Part shown: piece by piece, positions 20,076 to 32,333 of the stretch
How positions within the stretch are numbered: the stretch's first letter is position 1
Layout: the number at the start of each line of letters is the position of its first letter
NCBI RefSeq assembly: GCF_012933545.1
Contig: NZ_JAADJU010000010.1
Location: forward strand, 1-64,000
DNA: 64,000 nucleotides
Reading direction: 5' to 3'
Source of the DNA: Rouxiella aceris
GTDB lineage: Bacteria > Pseudomonadota > Gammaproteobacteria > Enterobacterales > Enterobacteriaceae
Translations under genes and position numbers: made by a program
Notes under the pieces: generated by a model
Told to the model about the DNA's origin: nothing
The model's input: only the letters and a program-made list of their open reading frames with translations
Database searches by the model: none

Positions 20076-21245
20076 TTATTGTCCATCGAGGCCGCGAATA
20101 GGTTTTACTGTCGCCCATGCCCGGCATGATGGACAGTGCCAATAAAGCGAATGCGCCGTAAAGCCACATTTATGGCAACGGTAGCGTGGCTTGGTGCGGA
20201 TCTGTTCCCCCACCATGTCACGCAGTAATACCAGACTCTCTTTTGCACGCCCTTCTTCTGCATCCGCCAGGTGGTAGTCCATAAGATGATGGAAAACGCG
20301 CATGGTAGGATGCCGCTGCAACTGCCGGTTGATATACAGTTGTGCCACTTCCCGCCCTTCTTCCTGCTGTAAAATCTCGGCCAGCATCAACTCTGCCGTT
20401 GCTCCGGTATTCTCATCAACGCAGCGTTTAAGAAATTCGGCCCATTCCAGTTGGTTATTAAGGTGTTGATAGCACTCCTGCAACATGGGCAGAGTTTCAC
20501 TCACCACCTCTTTATCTTGCTCAAGTACTCGCTTAAGGGCATCGGCGGCTTTGCTGTACTCGCCCTGCGCCAAGAGAATGCGCCCTTGCATAATAGAAAC
20601 GCGAGCACAAAGTTTATCCGCCGAGGCCGCCTTTTTCAGCAAGTTGCTGGCCTTGTCGAGATCGTCACTGGACATCGCCTGCAGCGCCAGTTCACAGTAA
20701 AAGTGGGCAATCTCCTGACGCTTATTATCTTTACCCAGTTTGACCAGTTTTTCGGCGACATCGATAGCGCTCTGCCAATCGCTGGTCGCCTGGTGAATAA
20801 TCAGCAGTTGCTGCAAGGCAAACAACTGGAAGTCCTGCTCTTTAAGCAACTGATTAAACATATCTTCTGCACGGTCATAAAACCCGGCGGCCATATAGTC
20901 GCGTCCGAGTTGCTGAACCGCCAACAACCGCTGTTCAAAGGTCAGCGAGGCGCTTTCCATCAATGACTGATGAATGCGAATGGCGCGATCAACCTCACCA
21001 CGGGAACGGAAAAGGTTACCGAGGGTCAGATGCGCTTCAACGGTGTTACTGTCCTCTTTCAACATGTCGAGAAACAGGTCCACCGCTTTATCTTGCTGAT
21101 TGGAGAGTAAAAAGTTTACCCCTGCCACGTATTCGCGCGATAAACGGTTGGCGTTCTGCTGTTTATCCTGTTGTGAGCTTCTGCGCCCCATATACCAGCC
21201 ATAAGCGGCGGCGACGGGCAATAACAGAAACAGCAGTTCTAACAT
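20076..21245 (-). CDS. lapB: LPS assembly regulator LapB (YciM)
   Basis: 389 residues. N-terminal membrane anchor (residues 1-18), a series of TPR repeats through the middle, and a C-terminal rubredoxin-like metal site with Cys357, Cys360, Cys371 and Cys374. LapB guides LpxC to FtsH for degradation and so limits LPS synthesis; it faces the cytoplasm. It forms a pair with lapA, 6 bp apart. No obvious terminator follows; the end is convergent with the small RHH gene. Confidence 0.96.
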   Translation of the reverse strand: MLELLFLLLPVAAAYGWYMGRRSSQQDKQQNANRLSREYVAGVNFLLSNQQDKAVDLFLDMLKEDSNTVEAHLTLGNLFRSRGEVDRAIRIHQSLMESASLTFEQRLLAVQQLGRDYMAAGFYDRAEDMFNQLLKEQDFQLFALQQLLIIHQATSDWQSAIDVAEKLVKLGKDNKRQEIAHFYCELALQAMSSDDLDKASNLLKKAASADKLCARVSIMQGRILLAQGEYSKAADALKRVLEQDKEVVSETLPMLQECYQHLNNQLEWAEFLKRCVDENTGATAELMLAEILQQEEGREVAQLYINRQLQRHPTMRVFHHLMDYHLADAEEGRAKESLVLLRDMVGEQIRTKPRYRCHKCGFTAHSLYWHCPSCRAWATVKPIRGLDGQ

Positions 21246-21251
21246 AGGGGA

Positions 21252-21557
21252 TTATTCCTTACTGACTGCAGGCTGCACGTCAGGCCCGGCCGTTGCCGGA
21301 GCAATTTGTTGTTCAAGACGTTTGATTTTACGCTGTGCACGGCTAAGGGACAGACGTACGCGTAAATAAAACAGACCGCAGATAATCCATCCCAGCACAA
21401 AACCGGTGGCAAACAGTACCGCCAACAGTGTGGAAACGCGGTAATCGCCTTGCGCCAGCAAATAATTGAAGGTCACAACCTGATCGTTGTGGGCACCCAG
21501 AGTGATTGAAATCACGACGATGACCAGTACGAACAAAAAAATCAGCAAATATTTCAC
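21252..21557 (-). CDS. lapA: LPS assembly protein LapA (YciS)
   Basis: About 101 residues. Two membrane segments (about 2-20 and 42-64) followed by a basic helix with coiled-coil character (RVRLSLSRAQRKIKRLEQQ). E. coli LapA has 102 residues. I chose the GTG at 21557 because AGGA lies at correct distance; an ATG two codons upstream has the ribosome site overlapping it. A longer frame to 21638 is not family-like. It acts with LapB at the inner membrane. Confidence 0.9.
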   Translation of the reverse strand: MKYLLIFLFVLVIVVISITLGAHNDQVVTFNYLLAQGDYRVSTLLAVLFATGFVLGWIICGLFYLRVRLSLSRAQRKIKRLEQQIAPATAGPDVQPAVSKE

Positions 21558-21764
21558 ATTCATTCCTGTAACGCCGGAGAGTCCGGATAAATTATGCCAA
21601 AAACTGACGTCCTGACCTAATAAGTTAGCATTTCCCACCGCAGCTGGGAAATTTTGAGACCGGATATTGTCTGGATTGCAGAAAGTTCATACAACCGCCA
21701 AGCGCAACGCAACAGGCCTAAACAGGATATGGGGGTGATAACTGCAAAACAAAGTCTGCCAGGC

Positions 21765-22526
21765 TTATTCCACTTCGCGCTCGGTGATCTCCTGTTGCTC
21801 CTGCGGCGGGATCGTCAAAGGACCGCACAGTCGTTGCGTCAACCAGCATGACAGGGTGACCAGTAACCAACTGATGGCCACTGAAGCCAGCAGATCTCTG
21901 GGCCAATGCATGCCCAGCAGCAAGCGGCTGCCCATCACCAACACTGCCCAAACCATCAACACGGCGACGGTTTTGTAGTGCCTGCGTGGCCACAGCAACC
22001 CGACGCCCAGCAGTGCCCAACTGGCAGCAAACATGGTATGACCGGAAGGAAAAGCAAAACCGGTATCATTCTGCCAGCTTTTACTCAGCCACTGCGGGAT
22101 CAGCGTACTGTTTTCCAGCTCCTGCCTGACCTGCTTGCTGCGCAGTTTACTTTTCTGCTGATAAAAAGCTGTCACGTCCATCTGCTGGCTGGTACCCAGC
22201 CACTGGACATAGGGACGCGGTTCCTGTACCTGATTCTTGACATAGGTCTTCACCCCCTGCCCCAGCAATACGGCGGCAATCAGGATCACCACCAGACCTA
22301 TCGCCGGTTTGATGCGAAAACGCAGACACCACAGAAACCAGATACACAACAAGGTGTTGGTCAGTATCCCCCAGGGAGCACTTACTGTCTCGGTTATCCA
22401 GTATAATGGGCGTAATATCAGATCGCTCATGCCGGGTGTCCATAGCCAACCGCTGATCCATACTCCTGCCGGCATCAGCAACAGGAGCAAAGCAGCACTG
22501 CTAGTCCTTTTAGTAATTTGAAACAT
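21765..22526 (-). CDS. pgpB: Phosphatidylglycerophosphatase B
   Basis: 253 residues, PAP2-superfamily membrane phosphatase acting on phosphatidylglycerophosphate and undecaprenyl pyrophosphate. The three PAP2 motifs are visible: K-x6-RP (KNQVQEPRPY), PSGH (FAFPSGHTMFA) and SR-x5-H-x3-D (SRLLLGMHWPRDLLAS). About six membrane segments. It is divergent from ribA, as in E. coli. Confidence 0.95.
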   Translation of the reverse strand: MFQITKRTSSAALLLLLMPAGVWISGWLWTPGMSDLILRPLYWITETVSAPWGILTNTLLCIWFLWCLRFRIKPAIGLVVILIAAVLLGQGVKTYVKNQVQEPRPYVQWLGTSQQMDVTAFYQQKSKLRSKQVRQELENSTLIPQWLSKSWQNDTGFAFPSGHTMFAASWALLGVGLLWPRRHYKTVAVLMVWAVLVMGSRLLLGMHWPRDLLASVAISWLLVTLSCWLTQRLCGPLTIPPQEQQEITEREVE

Positions 22527-22832
22527 GAAATGACCCTAATATCTAAAGTTTGGCAACAATCACAGGTATAATAGAGCATTCTAAGCAACGCTTGGCAGTG
22601 CCGTCCAGACGTGAATGTTATCGTTGTAAATAATGTTTCTTAGTTATCATTATCTTATTAGTTATCATTATTTAGAATAATTGCCAGACTATCCGCCGAG
22701 GATTTTTATGGCAATATCATCACAGCCTCACAAGAAGGGTTCAGAAAGGCACCGGTTTTGCTGGTCAACCTGTTCCTCTCTACGTAGGATGCGCCACAAG
22801 AATTAAAAAATATGTAGGTTTTGGAGAGTAAC
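22527..22832. other. Divergent intergenic region pgpB / ribA
   Basis: 306 bp, A+T-rich centrally. Two Fur-like direct repeats (22640-22671) are described separately. I see no FMN riboswitch. Confidence 0.5.
22640..22671 (+). promoter_or_regulatory. Fur-like repeated motif upstream of ribA
   Basis: TTAGTTATCATTAT occurs twice, at 22640-22653 and 22658-22671, exactly 18 bp apart. Read on the minus strand each contains ATAATGATAA, close to the GATAAT hexamer array bound by Fur. Riboflavin genes respond to iron in several bacteria, but control of this gene is unproven. Confidence 0.4.
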
Positions 22833-23423
22833 ATGCAGCTGAAACGGGTGGCAGAAGCCAAACTGCCAACGCCTTGGGGCGACTTCCTGATGGTAGGTTT
22901 TGAAGAATTGGCAACCGGGCACGATCACCTGGCTCTGCTTTTTGGTGATATTACCGGCGATACGCCTGTGCTTGCACGCGTGCACTCTGAATGTTTGACA
23001 GGGGATGCATTGTTCAGCCTGCGCTGTGATTGCGGATTTCAGCTGGAAGCAGCAATGAACCATATCGCTGAAGAGGGACGTGGCATCCTGATGTACCACC
23101 GTCAGGAAGGGCGTAATATCGGCCTGCTCAATAAAATCCGCGCTTATGCCTTGCAGGATAAGGGCTATGATACTGTCGAGGCCAATCATCAATTGGGCTT
23201 TGCTGCCGATGAGCGTGATTTCACCCTCTGTGCCGACATGTTTAAACTGTTGGGTGTTGACGCCGTGCGACTACTGACCAATAACCCGAAAAAGGTCGAA
23301 ATTCTGTCAGAAGCCGGGATCAACATTATAGAGCGAGTCCCGTTAATCGTTGGCCGCAATCCAAAAAATGAACGCTATCTGGCCACCAAAGCGGCCAAAA
23401 TGGGTCATCTGTTGGATAAGTAA
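22833..23423 (+). CDS. ribA: GTP cyclohydrolase II
   Basis: First step of riboflavin synthesis: GTP to 2,5-diamino-6-ribosylamino-pyrimidinone 5'-phosphate, formate and pyrophosphate. 196 residues from the ATG at 22833 (GGAGAG upstream), identical in length to E. coli RibA. Zinc ligands Cys54, Cys65 and Cys67 ([18 protein letters not shown]) and the active-site stretch [11 protein letters not shown] are intact. Monofunctional. Its terminator hairpin has been duplicated by the element at 23470. Confidence 0.96.
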   Translation: MQLKRVAEAKLPTPWGDFLMVGFEELATGHDHLALLFGDITGDTPVLARVHSECLTGDALFSLRCDCGFQLEAAMNHIAEEGRGILMYHRQEGRNIGLLNKIRAYALQDKGYDTVEANHQLGFAADERDFTLCADMFKLLGVDAVRLLTNNPKKVEILSEAGINIIERVPLIVGRNPKNERYLATKAAKMGHLLDK

Positions 23424-23449
23424 GTGCTGTGGGTTTGATGACCATCAGA

Positions 23450-23469
23450 AGCACCGGCCTCCCGGTGCT
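23450..23469 (+). terminator. ribA terminator stem-loop, left copy
   Basis: The 20-base hairpin AGCACCGGCCTCCCGGTGCT, repeated exactly at 23601-23620. This copy is followed by the repeat element and has no T run. Confidence 0.85.
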
Positions 23470-23600
23470 GAGTTTGATGACAAAGTCGTCTTGATGATCG
23501 AGATACCCGGGCATAGCACACCTAGGGGCGCTCCGGCGGGCAAGCCCGCTACGACCCCAACGGTGCACTCTCCCTAATAATGGACTTTGTCAGCAGTCTG
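23470..23600 (+). mobile_element. Terminator-inserted element, copy 2 (131 bp)
   Basis: Copy closest to a consensus. Left end GAGTTTGATGACAAAGTC, right end (inverted) CAGACTGCTGACAAAGTC, central palindrome GCGGGC-AA-GCCCGC. Flanked by perfect 20-bp direct repeats equal to the ribA terminator hairpin. It lies between the convergent genes ribA and acnA. Confidence 0.88.
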
Positions 23601-23627
23601 AGCACCGGCCTCCCGGTGCTTTTTTTA
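23601..23627 (+). terminator. ribA terminator, right copy with T run
   Basis: The same 20-base hairpin followed by seven T: the intact Rho-independent terminator, 131 bp farther from ribA than it would be without the element. Confidence 0.9.
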
Positions 23628-23651
23628 TGCCAACAGATGGCTGTTTTTCGT

Positions 23652-26327
23652 CTACAGCATCTTGCGGATCACATAGTGTAAAATACCACCGTTTTCAAAA
23701 TAGGTTAGCTCGGTGCCGGTATCAATGCGACAACGCGCCTGGATCACCTGTTTTTTACCGTCGGCATAGGTAATATGCACCGCGACCTGTTGACCCGGTT
23801 GCAGCGACTGCAAACCGCTGACGCTCAGGGTTTCATCCCCTTGCAGCCCGAGAGTTTTCCGCGTAGTGCCAGCCGGGAACTCCAACGGCAAGATGCCCAT
23901 GCCGATAAGATTTGAGCGATGGATCCGTTCAAAAGATTCGGCAATCACCACCCGCACGCCAAGCAGCCTTGGCCCTTTCGCCGCCCAGTCACGGCTGGAA
24001 CCGGACCCGTACTCTTTACCGGCAATCACCGCCAACGGTACCCCTTCACGCTGATAGCGCATGGCCGCGTCGTAGATAGCCAGGCGTTCCTGAGAAGGAA
24101 TATGCCGGGTCACGCCGCCTTCCACGCCGGGTACCATCTCGTTGCGAATACGAATATTGGCAAAGGTACCGCGCATCATCACCTCGTGGTTACCGCGTCT
24201 TGACCCGTAAGAGTTAAAGTCGTCGGGTGTCACGCCGTGCTCACTGAGATAACGTCCTGCCGGGCTGTCGGTTTTGATATTCCCTGCCGGAGAGATATGG
24301 TCGGTGGTCACCGAATCGGCAAGAATGGCCAGGATACGGGCGTCTTTGATATCCACCAGGGCATCGGGCTCAGCCTTCATGTCGCTAAAAAAAGGCGGAT
24401 GACGAATATAGGTGGAGTCTTGCTGCCAGGCATAGGTTGGCGTCCCCGCCACCTGGATGCTCTGCCAGTTTTTATCCCCGTTGAACACCTCGGCGTATTC
24501 TTTATGGAACATCGCGGTTTTCACCTGCTCTACCGCTTTGGCAATTTCATTGGCGGACGGCCAGATATCACGCAGATAGACCGGATTGCCCTCGCGGTCT
24601 TCACCCAGCGCATCATGCGTCAAATCTACCCGCATATTGCCGGCCAGCGCGTAGGCCACCACCAGCGGTGGCGACGCCAGCCAGTTGGTTTTAATCAACG
24701 GATGAATACGCCCCTCAAAATTACGGTTACCGGACAGCACCGCGCCGACGGTGAGATCCCCCTGCTTGATCGCCGCTTCAATCGGTGCCGGAAGCGGTCC
24801 GGAGTTACCAATACAGGTAGTACAGCCGTAACCTACCAGATTGAACCCCAGTTTTTCCAATTCCGGCATCAATCCGGCAGCATTGAGATACTCGGTCACC
24901 ACTTTCGATCCAGGGGCCAGCGAGGTTTTCACCCAGGGCTTGCTTTGCAACCCTTTGGCTGCCGCATTTTTCGCCAGCAGTCCGGCGGCCATCAGTACGC
25001 TAGGGTTGGAGGTGTTGGTACAGGAAGTGATGGCTGCAATCACCACCGCCCCGGTGGTCAACTGATGTTGATGCCCCTGATAGTTAAACTCGACGCTCTC
25101 CTGGTGGCGGGATGAACTGCCGCCCAGATCCAGCTCGGTGGCGGCGTTAAACGCCTGCGGTACCTGGCCTAATGCCACCCGGTCCTGTGGCCGTTTCGGC
25201 CCGGCAAGGCTTGACTCCACCAGGGCCATATCCAGCGCTAATGTGCTGGTAAAAATCGGCTCATCCCCCGGAGAGCGCCACAGCCCCTGCGCCTCACTGT
25301 AGGCTTGTACCAGTGCAATCTGTTCATCGCTGCGGCCGCTGAGTTTCATATAGCTCAACGTCACTTCATCCACCGGGAAGAATCCGCAGGTGGCACCAAA
25401 TTCTGGCGACATATTGGCGATCGTCGCCCGATCCGCCAGCGGCAGATCAGCCAGTCCGTCGCCGTAGAACTCAACAAATTTACCGACCACACCATGCTGG
25501 CGCAGCATCTGCGTCACGGTCAAGACCAGGTCGGTGGCGGTGATCCCTTCGCCAAGTTTGCCGGTCAGCTTAAAACCCACTACGTCGGGGATCAGCATCG
25601 AGACCGGTTGTCCCAGCATCGCCGCCTCGGCTTCTATGCCGCCGACGCCCCAGCCCAACACGCCAAGGCCGTTAATCATGGTGGTATGCGAGTCGGTGCC
25701 CACCAGCGTATCGGGATAGGCAACCTCCTGGCCGTTTTGCTGTTCATGCCATACAGTCTGGCCGAGATACTCAAGGTTGACCTGATGACAAATACCGGTA
25801 CCCGGTGGCACCACGCGAAAACGGTTAAAAGCTTTTTGTCCCCAACGCAGAAAGAGATAACGCTCATGGTTGCGAGCCATCTCCAGCTTGACGTTCTCGG
25901 CAAAAGCCTCCTGGTCACCAAAGGCATCGACGGTAACCGAGTGGTCGATCACCAGGTCCACCGGCGACAGCGGATTAACCTGATTCACATCCCCGCCCAG
26001 GCGCTCTACCGCCTGTCGCATGGCAGCAAGGTCAACCACGGCCGGTACACCGGTAAAGTCCTGCATCAGCACTCGCGCCGGGCGATAGGCTATTTCGCGC
26101 TCGGCATGGCCGTTTTTTTGCCAGTCGACAATCGCCTGCAGGTCAGCCTCGGTGACGGTTTCACCGTCCAGGTTACGCAGCAGGTTTTCCAGTAGCACTT
26201 TCAGGGATTTGGGCAAGCGGTCAATATTGCCCAGCCGCGCGGCGGCCTTGGGTAAGCTGTAAAAGTGATATTCCCTATCGAGGTTTGCCAGCTTATCCTG
26301 ACTATTCTTGCGAAGATCGGACGACAT
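23652..26327 (-). CDS. acnA: Aconitate hydratase A
   Basis: 891 residues, the same length as E. coli AcnA. Monomeric [4Fe-4S] enzyme of the TCA and glyoxylate cycles, isomerising citrate and isocitrate; the apo form binds mRNA. Cluster cysteines are visible in [10 protein letters not shown] (near 435) and [12 protein letters not shown] (near 501 and 504). The C-terminal swivelling domain with [11 protein letters not shown] is intact. In E. coli it is induced by stress and stationary phase. Confidence 0.97.
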   Translation of the reverse strand: MSSDLRKNSQDKLANLDREYHFYSLPKAAARLGNIDRLPKSLKVLLENLLRNLDGETVTEADLQAIVDWQKNGHAEREIAYRPARVLMQDFTGVPAVVDLAAMRQAVERLGGDVNQVNPLSPVDLVIDHSVTVDAFGDQEAFAENVKLEMARNHERYLFLRWGQKAFNRFRVVPPGTGICHQVNLEYLGQTVWHEQQNGQEVAYPDTLVGTDSHTTMINGLGVLGWGVGGIEAEAAMLGQPVSMLIPDVVGFKLTGKLGEGITATDLVLTVTQMLRQHGVVGKFVEFYGDGLADLPLADRATIANMSPEFGATCGFFPVDEVTLSYMKLSGRSDEQIALVQAYSEAQGLWRSPGDEPIFTSTLALDMALVESSLAGPKRPQDRVALGQVPQAFNAATELDLGGSSSRHQESVEFNYQGHQHQLTTGAVVIAAITSCTNTSNPSVLMAAGLLAKNAAAKGLQSKPWVKTSLAPGSKVVTEYLNAAGLMPELEKLGFNLVGYGCTTCIGNSGPLPAPIEAAIKQGDLTVGAVLSGNRNFEGRIHPLIKTNWLASPPLVVAYALAGNMRVDLTHDALGEDREGNPVYLRDIWPSANEIAKAVEQVKTAMFHKEYAEVFNGDKNWQSIQVAGTPTYAWQQDSTYIRHPPFFSDMKAEPDALVDIKDARILAILADSVTTDHISPAGNIKTDSPAGRYLSEHGVTPDDFNSYGSRRGNHEVMMRGTFANIRIRNEMVPGVEGGVTRHIPSQERLAIYDAAMRYQREGVPLAVIAGKEYGSGSSRDWAAKGPRLLGVRVVIAESFERIHRSNLIGMGILPLEFPAGTTRKTLGLQGDETLSVSGLQSLQPGQQVAVHITYADGKKQVIQARCRIDTGTELTYFENGGILHYVIRKML

Positions 26328-26566
26328 AGCTTCTCCTTGTTAACGCTTTTATTGTGTTATCAGGCGACCTACCCGGGTATTGCGGGCAAAGACCCAGCAG
26401 AGGGTAAGTGTTCTTATAAACATAACACAAAATTTAATTAACCTTTTTATAACAACACGCGTAGCTAACGGACGATCTGGCAACCTGCTGTGCCAGTAGC
26501 AAGCGGCAGTGGGCAAAAAGGGGTCACAGAGGGACACAACAAGAGAGGAAGACAGGCGTGAGGCTT

Positions 26567-26598
26567 GCGCGCCAGGTCGCCGCTGAATGGCGACCTGG
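26567..26598. other. Inverted repeat between cysB and acnA
   Basis: CCAGGTCGCC and GGCGACCTGG pair around a 7-nt loop about 15 bp past the cysB stop. There is no T run on the cysB strand, so it is a weak terminator or 3'-end structure. Confidence 0.5.
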
Positions 26599-26612
26599 CG
26601 GAAAATAGCCGG

Positions 26613-27902
<1,290 letters not shown>

Positions 27903-30500
27903 TTACTTTTTGCCTTCGACCCACTTGCCATCAACAAAGAACGCCGTCCAGCCGGTAGCTTTGCCCTCTTTCTCAGAGGAGACATATTGCTGTTTGGTCT
28001 TGCGGCTGAAACGCACCATCGCTTTGTTACCTTCAGGATCAGCAACCGGCGCATCGGCCAGATAGCTCAACTTTTCAGGTAAACGATCTTTGAAACGCAG
28101 CAGTTCTTCAACCAAAGGCGCACGGGTTTCGCGAGATTTCGGGAAGGTATTGGCCGCCAGGAAGACCCCGGCTGCACCATCACGCAACACAAAATAGGCA
28201 TCCGATTTTTCGCAAGCCAACTCAGGCAATGGCACCGGATCTTCTTTTGGTGGCGCCACGTCGCCGTTACGCAAAATCTTGCGGGTATTTTTGCACTCTT
28301 CGTTGGTACAGCCCATGTATTTACCAAAACGCCCCATTTTCAGGTGCATTTCGGAGCCACATTTTTCGCACTCAACGATCGGGCCGTCATAGCCCTTAAT
28401 GCGGAACTCGCCCTCTTCGATCTCATAACCGTCGCAGGCCGGGTTGTTACCACAGACATGCAGTTTACGCTGGTTATCGATCAGATAGCTGTCCATGGCC
28501 GTGCCACACTTTTCACAGCGGCGACGTGCACGCAGGGCATTGGTTTCGGCTTCGTCACCTTCGAGGATGTTAAGCACTTCCGCTTCCGGCACCAGGTTAA
28601 TGGTGGTTTTGCAACGCTCTTTCGGCGGTAACGCATAGCCCGAGCAACCGAGGAATACCCCGGTAGTCGCCGTACGAATGCCCATTTCGCGGCCACAGGT
28701 CGGACAGTCGATAGTGGTCATCACCATCTGATTAGGCCGCATACCGCCTTCTTGCGGATCTTTCTCGGCAATTTCCAACTGCTGGCTGAACTGGACGAAG
28801 AAGTCATCGAGCACCCCTTTCCATTCCGCCTTGTTGTTGGCCACCTGGTCCAGCCCATCTTCCATTCGCGCGGTGAAATCATAGTTCATCAGTTCGCGGA
28901 AGTTTTCTTCCAGACGATCGGTGACGATTTCGCCCATTTTCTCGGCGTAAAAACGGCGGTTTTCAACATGGACATAGCCGCGATCCTGAATGGTCGAAAT
29001 GATCGACGCATAGGTGGAAGGTCGGCCGATACCGCGTTTTTCCAGTTCTTTAACCAGCGAGGCTTCACTAAAACGAGCCGGTGGCTTGGTAAAGTGCTGG
29101 GTAGGCAGCAGCTGTTGCAGCTCAAGGGTAGTGCCCACTTCAATAGGTGGCAGCGTGCGATCTTCGTCACCTTTGCGCAATGCCGGCATTACGCGAGTCC
29201 AACCGTCAAAGCGCAAGGTACGGCCCTTGGCGCGCAGCGAGTAATCGCCCGCTTTCACCGTCAGGGTGGTGGAGTCGTACTGGGCAGGCATCATCTGACA
29301 GGCGACAAACTGACGCCAGATCAGCTGATACAGTTTCTGCGCGTCGGCTTCCATATCTTTCAGTTCTTCAGCCAGCACCTTGACATCAGAAGGACGAATG
29401 GCTTCGTGCGCTTCCTGAGAATTCTCTTTGTTGCTGTACTGATTGGCGGCTTTCGGCAAATATTTTTCGCCAAAATTATCACCGATATAACCACGCACCA
29501 TCTCAACCGCATCCTGACTCAGATTAGTGGAGTCAGTACGCATGTAGGTGATATGACCGGCTTCATACAGACGCTGCGCCATCATCATGGTTTTCTTCAC
29601 GCCAAAGCTCAGACGGGTACTGGCCGCCTGTTGCAACGTGGAGGTAATAAAAGGTGCACCCGGCTTGCTGCTGGTCGGTTTGTCTTCGCGATCCACCACG
29701 TCGTAACGGGCTTTTTCAAGCAGCGCCACCGCAGCATGGGTCTGTTCACGATTGACCGGTTTAAAGGCTTTTTCGAGGTGATGGGTTACCTCCATTTGCA
29801 GCGAAATCTGATCTTTCGATTGCAGATCGGCATGCAGTTCCCAATATTCTTCGGGAACGAACGCCTTGATCTCTTTTTCGCGCTCAACCACCAGACGTAC
29901 CGCCACCGACTGCACGCGTCCGGCCGACAGGCCACGGGCAATTTTTTTCCACAGCAGCGGAGAAACCATATAGCCCACCACGCGGTCCATAAAGCGACGC
30001 GCCTGTTGAGCATTGACCCGGTCGATATTTAATTCGCCCGGTTGGTTAAACGCCTGCTGGATGGCATTTTTGGTTATTTCGTTAAAAACAACGCGGCTAA
30101 AACGTTTTTCATCACCACCAATCACTTCCCGCAAATGCCAGGCAATCGCCTCTCCTTCGCGGTCAAGGTCGGTTGCGAGATAGATGTGGTCAGCTTTTTC
30201 CGCCAGCGCTTTTAACTCGGCCACCACCTTCTCTTTGCCAGGCAGTATTTCGTATTGCGCTTCCCAACCGTGGAAAGGGTCAACGCCCATACGATTAACC
30301 AGCGCGGTTTTCTCATCCTTTTTTACTTTTTTCTTTGTTTTTTCTTCGGTTGAGTCGGCGCTTTTTTTAGCGGCTGAGCCACTGGTTGGCAGATCGCGGA
30401 TATGACCGACGCTGGACTTAACCACGTAGTCATTTCCTAAATATTTATTAATCGTTTTGGCTTTTGCCGGGGACTCAACTATTACAAGAGCTTTGCCCAT
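27903..30500 (-). CDS. topA: DNA topoisomerase I
   Basis: 865 residues, type IA topoisomerase that relaxes negative supercoils. The TOPRIM domain is at the N terminus ([28 protein letters not shown] with the acidic triad near 111-115). The active tyrosine is in [12 protein letters not shown] near residue 319. Three C-terminal zinc ribbons ([28 protein letters not shown]) and the final basic domain are intact. A Lys-rich insertion around 40-65 is normal for enterobacterial TopA. Confidence 0.97.
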   Translation of the reverse strand: MGKALVIVESPAKAKTINKYLGNDYVVKSSVGHIRDLPTSGSAAKKSADSTEEKTKKKVKKDEKTALVNRMGVDPFHGWEAQYEILPGKEKVVAELKALAEKADHIYLATDLDREGEAIAWHLREVIGGDEKRFSRVVFNEITKNAIQQAFNQPGELNIDRVNAQQARRFMDRVVGYMVSPLLWKKIARGLSAGRVQSVAVRLVVEREKEIKAFVPEEYWELHADLQSKDQISLQMEVTHHLEKAFKPVNREQTHAAVALLEKARYDVVDREDKPTSSKPGAPFITSTLQQAASTRLSFGVKKTMMMAQRLYEAGHITYMRTDSTNLSQDAVEMVRGYIGDNFGEKYLPKAANQYSNKENSQEAHEAIRPSDVKVLAEELKDMEADAQKLYQLIWRQFVACQMMPAQYDSTTLTVKAGDYSLRAKGRTLRFDGWTRVMPALRKGDEDRTLPPIEVGTTLELQQLLPTQHFTKPPARFSEASLVKELEKRGIGRPSTYASIISTIQDRGYVHVENRRFYAEKMGEIVTDRLEENFRELMNYDFTARMEDGLDQVANNKAEWKGVLDDFFVQFSQQLEIAEKDPQEGGMRPNQMVMTTIDCPTCGREMGIRTATTGVFLGCSGYALPPKERCKTTINLVPEAEVLNILEGDEAETNALRARRRCEKCGTAMDSYLIDNQRKLHVCGNNPACDGYEIEEGEFRIKGYDGPIVECEKCGSEMHLKMGRFGKYMGCTNEECKNTRKILRNGDVAPPKEDPVPLPELACEKSDAYFVLRDGAAGVFLAANTFPKSRETRAPLVEELLRFKDRLPEKLSYLADAPVADPEGNKAMVRFSRKTKQQYVSSEKEGKATGWTAFFVDGKWVEGKK

Positions 30501-30935
30501 AATTACCTTTTACCTAAATTATTCTTCTCGAAAAGAAGATTTTGTCTTGTTATGCCGCGGCACATTTAATGTCTTTTTTTATATTGCAGCAGTGAGTCGG
30601 GAGATCAACTGTTTTTTTTCTCCACCCTCGCCAGCCGCCCTTTAACAGGGACAACCCAATGAAATTCTGTGCTTTTATAACTCAGACCGAGGTGAACAAG
30701 TTGCCATCATGGCATAAAACAATGCGCAAACGTAAACAAATCATTCCACCTTACGGCAGAAAATCCCACACTCTACCTGATAAAAATTGCCACGCAACCT
30801 AATTAGCACCTAAACCCGGTTTCTGCCAGGTTGAACATTATATGCTCCAGGTCAAGGCCGCTGCCCACTGGGTGATTGCGGTTTTGTCCGACGCAGGATT
30901 ACAATAACGCCAGAGATTATCGTGGGGATTTTTTT
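30501..30935. other. Divergent intergenic region topA / yciN
   Basis: 435 bp with the topA and yciN promoters. No repeats, terminators or small genes are evident. Confidence 0.5.
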
Positions 30936-31187
30936 ATGTACACCAAGACATCGGCAATAAGTTCTGAAGCTTTACTTATAGAAGCAAATAATGTTATCCG
31001 CCAACATGAAGCTTATCTTCAGGGAATGGTGGCCACCAGCGTAGAACAAAAAGGCGGCGTACTGGTTTTTCGTGGCGACTTTTTCCTTGATGAACAGGGA
31101 TTACCTACCCGCAAAACCACAGCCGTATTTAATATGTTTAAACACTTGGCCCATCTTTTTTCAGATAAATACCACCTGGAAGATTAG
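30936..31187 (+). CDS. yciN: YciN family protein
   Basis: 83 residues from the ATG at 30936 (GTGGGGA upstream), the same length as E. coli YciN; a 20-residue extension from an earlier GTG is not family-like. The segment [18 protein letters not shown] and then [14 protein letters not shown] is almost the E. coli sequence. Small cytoplasmic protein of unknown function, conserved beside topA. Confidence 0.93.
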   Translation: MYTKTSAISSEALLIEANNVIRQHEAYLQGMVATSVEQKGGVLVFRGDFFLDEQGLPTRKTTAVFNMFKHLAHLFSDKYHLED

Positions 31188-31222
31188 AACATTTTTTAAC
31201 CGTAATCGCAGGTCGATGGGTT

Positions 31223-31255
31223 AAAATAACCGTCCGCTTTACTGGCGGTTATTTT
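31223..31255 (+). terminator. yciN terminator
   Basis: AAAATAACCG and CGGTTATTTT pair around a 13-nt interior. The hairpin can work in both directions and lies 35 bp after yciN. Confidence 0.75.
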
Positions 31256-31260
31256 AATAT

Positions 31261-31283
31261 AAAAGGGACCGCAGTCCCTTTTA
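31261..31283 (-). terminator. sohB terminator
   Basis: AAAAGGGAC-CGCA-GTCCCTTTT, a symmetrical hairpin ending seven bases before the sohB stop codon on its 3' side. A and T runs on both sides make it bidirectional. Confidence 0.75.
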
Positions 31284-31289
31284 ACCCGC

Positions 31290-32333
31290 TTATAGCAGCG
31301 GCTTTTCACTACGCTGTAGCCAACGTAAAAACAGACGATCGACACTCTCGGCCGCGCTGCCGGTAAACCTGTCCATCATGCGTTTGCGACGACTGTAATG
31401 CACCGCAATAACTTCATGATTTTGCATCTCGGCAATCAGTAGATCATCGCTGGTACCGATAGCGTCAATCAGGCCTTTCTCACGTGCCTGAGTGCCAAAC
31501 CAGTGTTCACCGGTGGCTACAGCATCAATATCCAATGACGGGCGATGCTCACCGACAAATTGTTTGAATAACTGATGCGTTTCGTTAAGATCTTCGCGGA
31601 ATTTTTCACGTCCTTCTTCGGTGTTTTCACCAAACAAGGTCAGTGTGCGTTTAAACTGACCGGCAGTATGCAACTCGACATCAATGTCGTTTTTCTTTAA
31701 CAGGCGACTAAAGTTGGGGATCTGCGCCACAACGCCAATGGAGCCGATAATGGCAAATGGTGCGGCAACAATGCGGTCGGCCACACAGGCCATCATATAA
31801 CCGCCGCTGGCTGCTACTTTATCTACTGCAACAGTCAGTCGAATACCGCCCTGACGCAGGCGGGCCAACTGTGACGCTGCCAGACCGTAGCCATGCACCA
31901 CACCGCCCGGGCTTTCCAGTCGCAGCAGCACTTCATCCTGCGGGGTGGCGACAGCCAATACTGCCGAGATTTCCTCACGCAGTGAAGTGACCTCATGGGC
32001 ATCCATGCTACCTTTAAAATCAAGTACGTAGAGACAGGATTTATTTTTTGTCGCCCCGTTTTTCGCCTGCAGTTTTTTGGCTTTGCCCTCGGCCTTTTCC
32101 TGCTTTTTAAATGCCTTGATACTCAACTTCTGTTCTGCCGGGTTGAGACGCGCATTACGCATCTCACGTTGCATTTCCCGGTATTCCTCCCCCAAATCGG
32201 TCAGACGCAGTTCGCCTTTGCCCGCTGATTTACGCTGGCGTAATCCTACAAACAACACCACCAGGGCACCGATGGCGACCACCAGGGTGACAACTTTGGC
32301 CAGGAACAGCCCATACAGAGAGAGTAAATCCAC
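31290..32333 (-). CDS. sohB: Putative inner-membrane peptidase SohB
   Basis: 347 residues, S49 (signal-peptide-peptidase A-like) family. Membrane segment at about 10-30, then a charged linker and the protease domain. The nucleophile and base fit Ser176 (VAASGGYM) and Lys228 (TAGQFKRTL); SPGG at 141-144 is the usual substrate-loop motif. The active site faces the periplasm. Known in E. coli as a multicopy suppressor of a degP mutant; natural substrates are not known. Confidence 0.94.
   Translation of the reverse strand: MDLLSLYGLFLAKVVTLVVAIGALVVLFVGLRQRKSAGKGELRLTDLGEEYREMQREMRNARLNPAEQKLSIKAFKKQEKAEGKAKKLQAKNGATKNKSCLYVLDFKGSMDAHEVTSLREEISAVLAVATPQDEVLLRLESPGGVVHGYGLAASQLARLRQGGIRLTVAVDKVAASGGYMMACVADRIVAAPFAIIGSIGVVAQIPNFSRLLKKNDIDVELHTAGQFKRTLTLFGENTEEGREKFREDLNETHQLFKQFVGEHRPSLDIDAVATGEHWFGTQAREKGLIDAIGTSDDLLIAEMQNHEVIAVHYSRRKRMMDRFTGSAAESVDRLFLRWLQRSEKPLL

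Noticed and set aside
22821-22832. TTG start four codons upstream of ribA
   Set aside because: The ATG at 22833 gives the exact 196-residue family length and is correctly spaced from GGAGAG.
22527-22832. FMN riboswitch before ribA
   Set aside because: None of the conserved RFN stem patterns could be seen, and the enterobacterial riboswitch belongs to ribB, not ribA.
24237-26195. Two ~295-codon plus-strand frames
   Set aside because: Antisense to acnA; low-complexity His/Arg-rich translations with no recognisable domains.
28752-30032. 426-codon open frame on the plus strand
   Set aside because: Lies wholly opposite topA, whose motifs and codon pattern are clear. The frame has no family features and arises from the GC-structured antisense frame.
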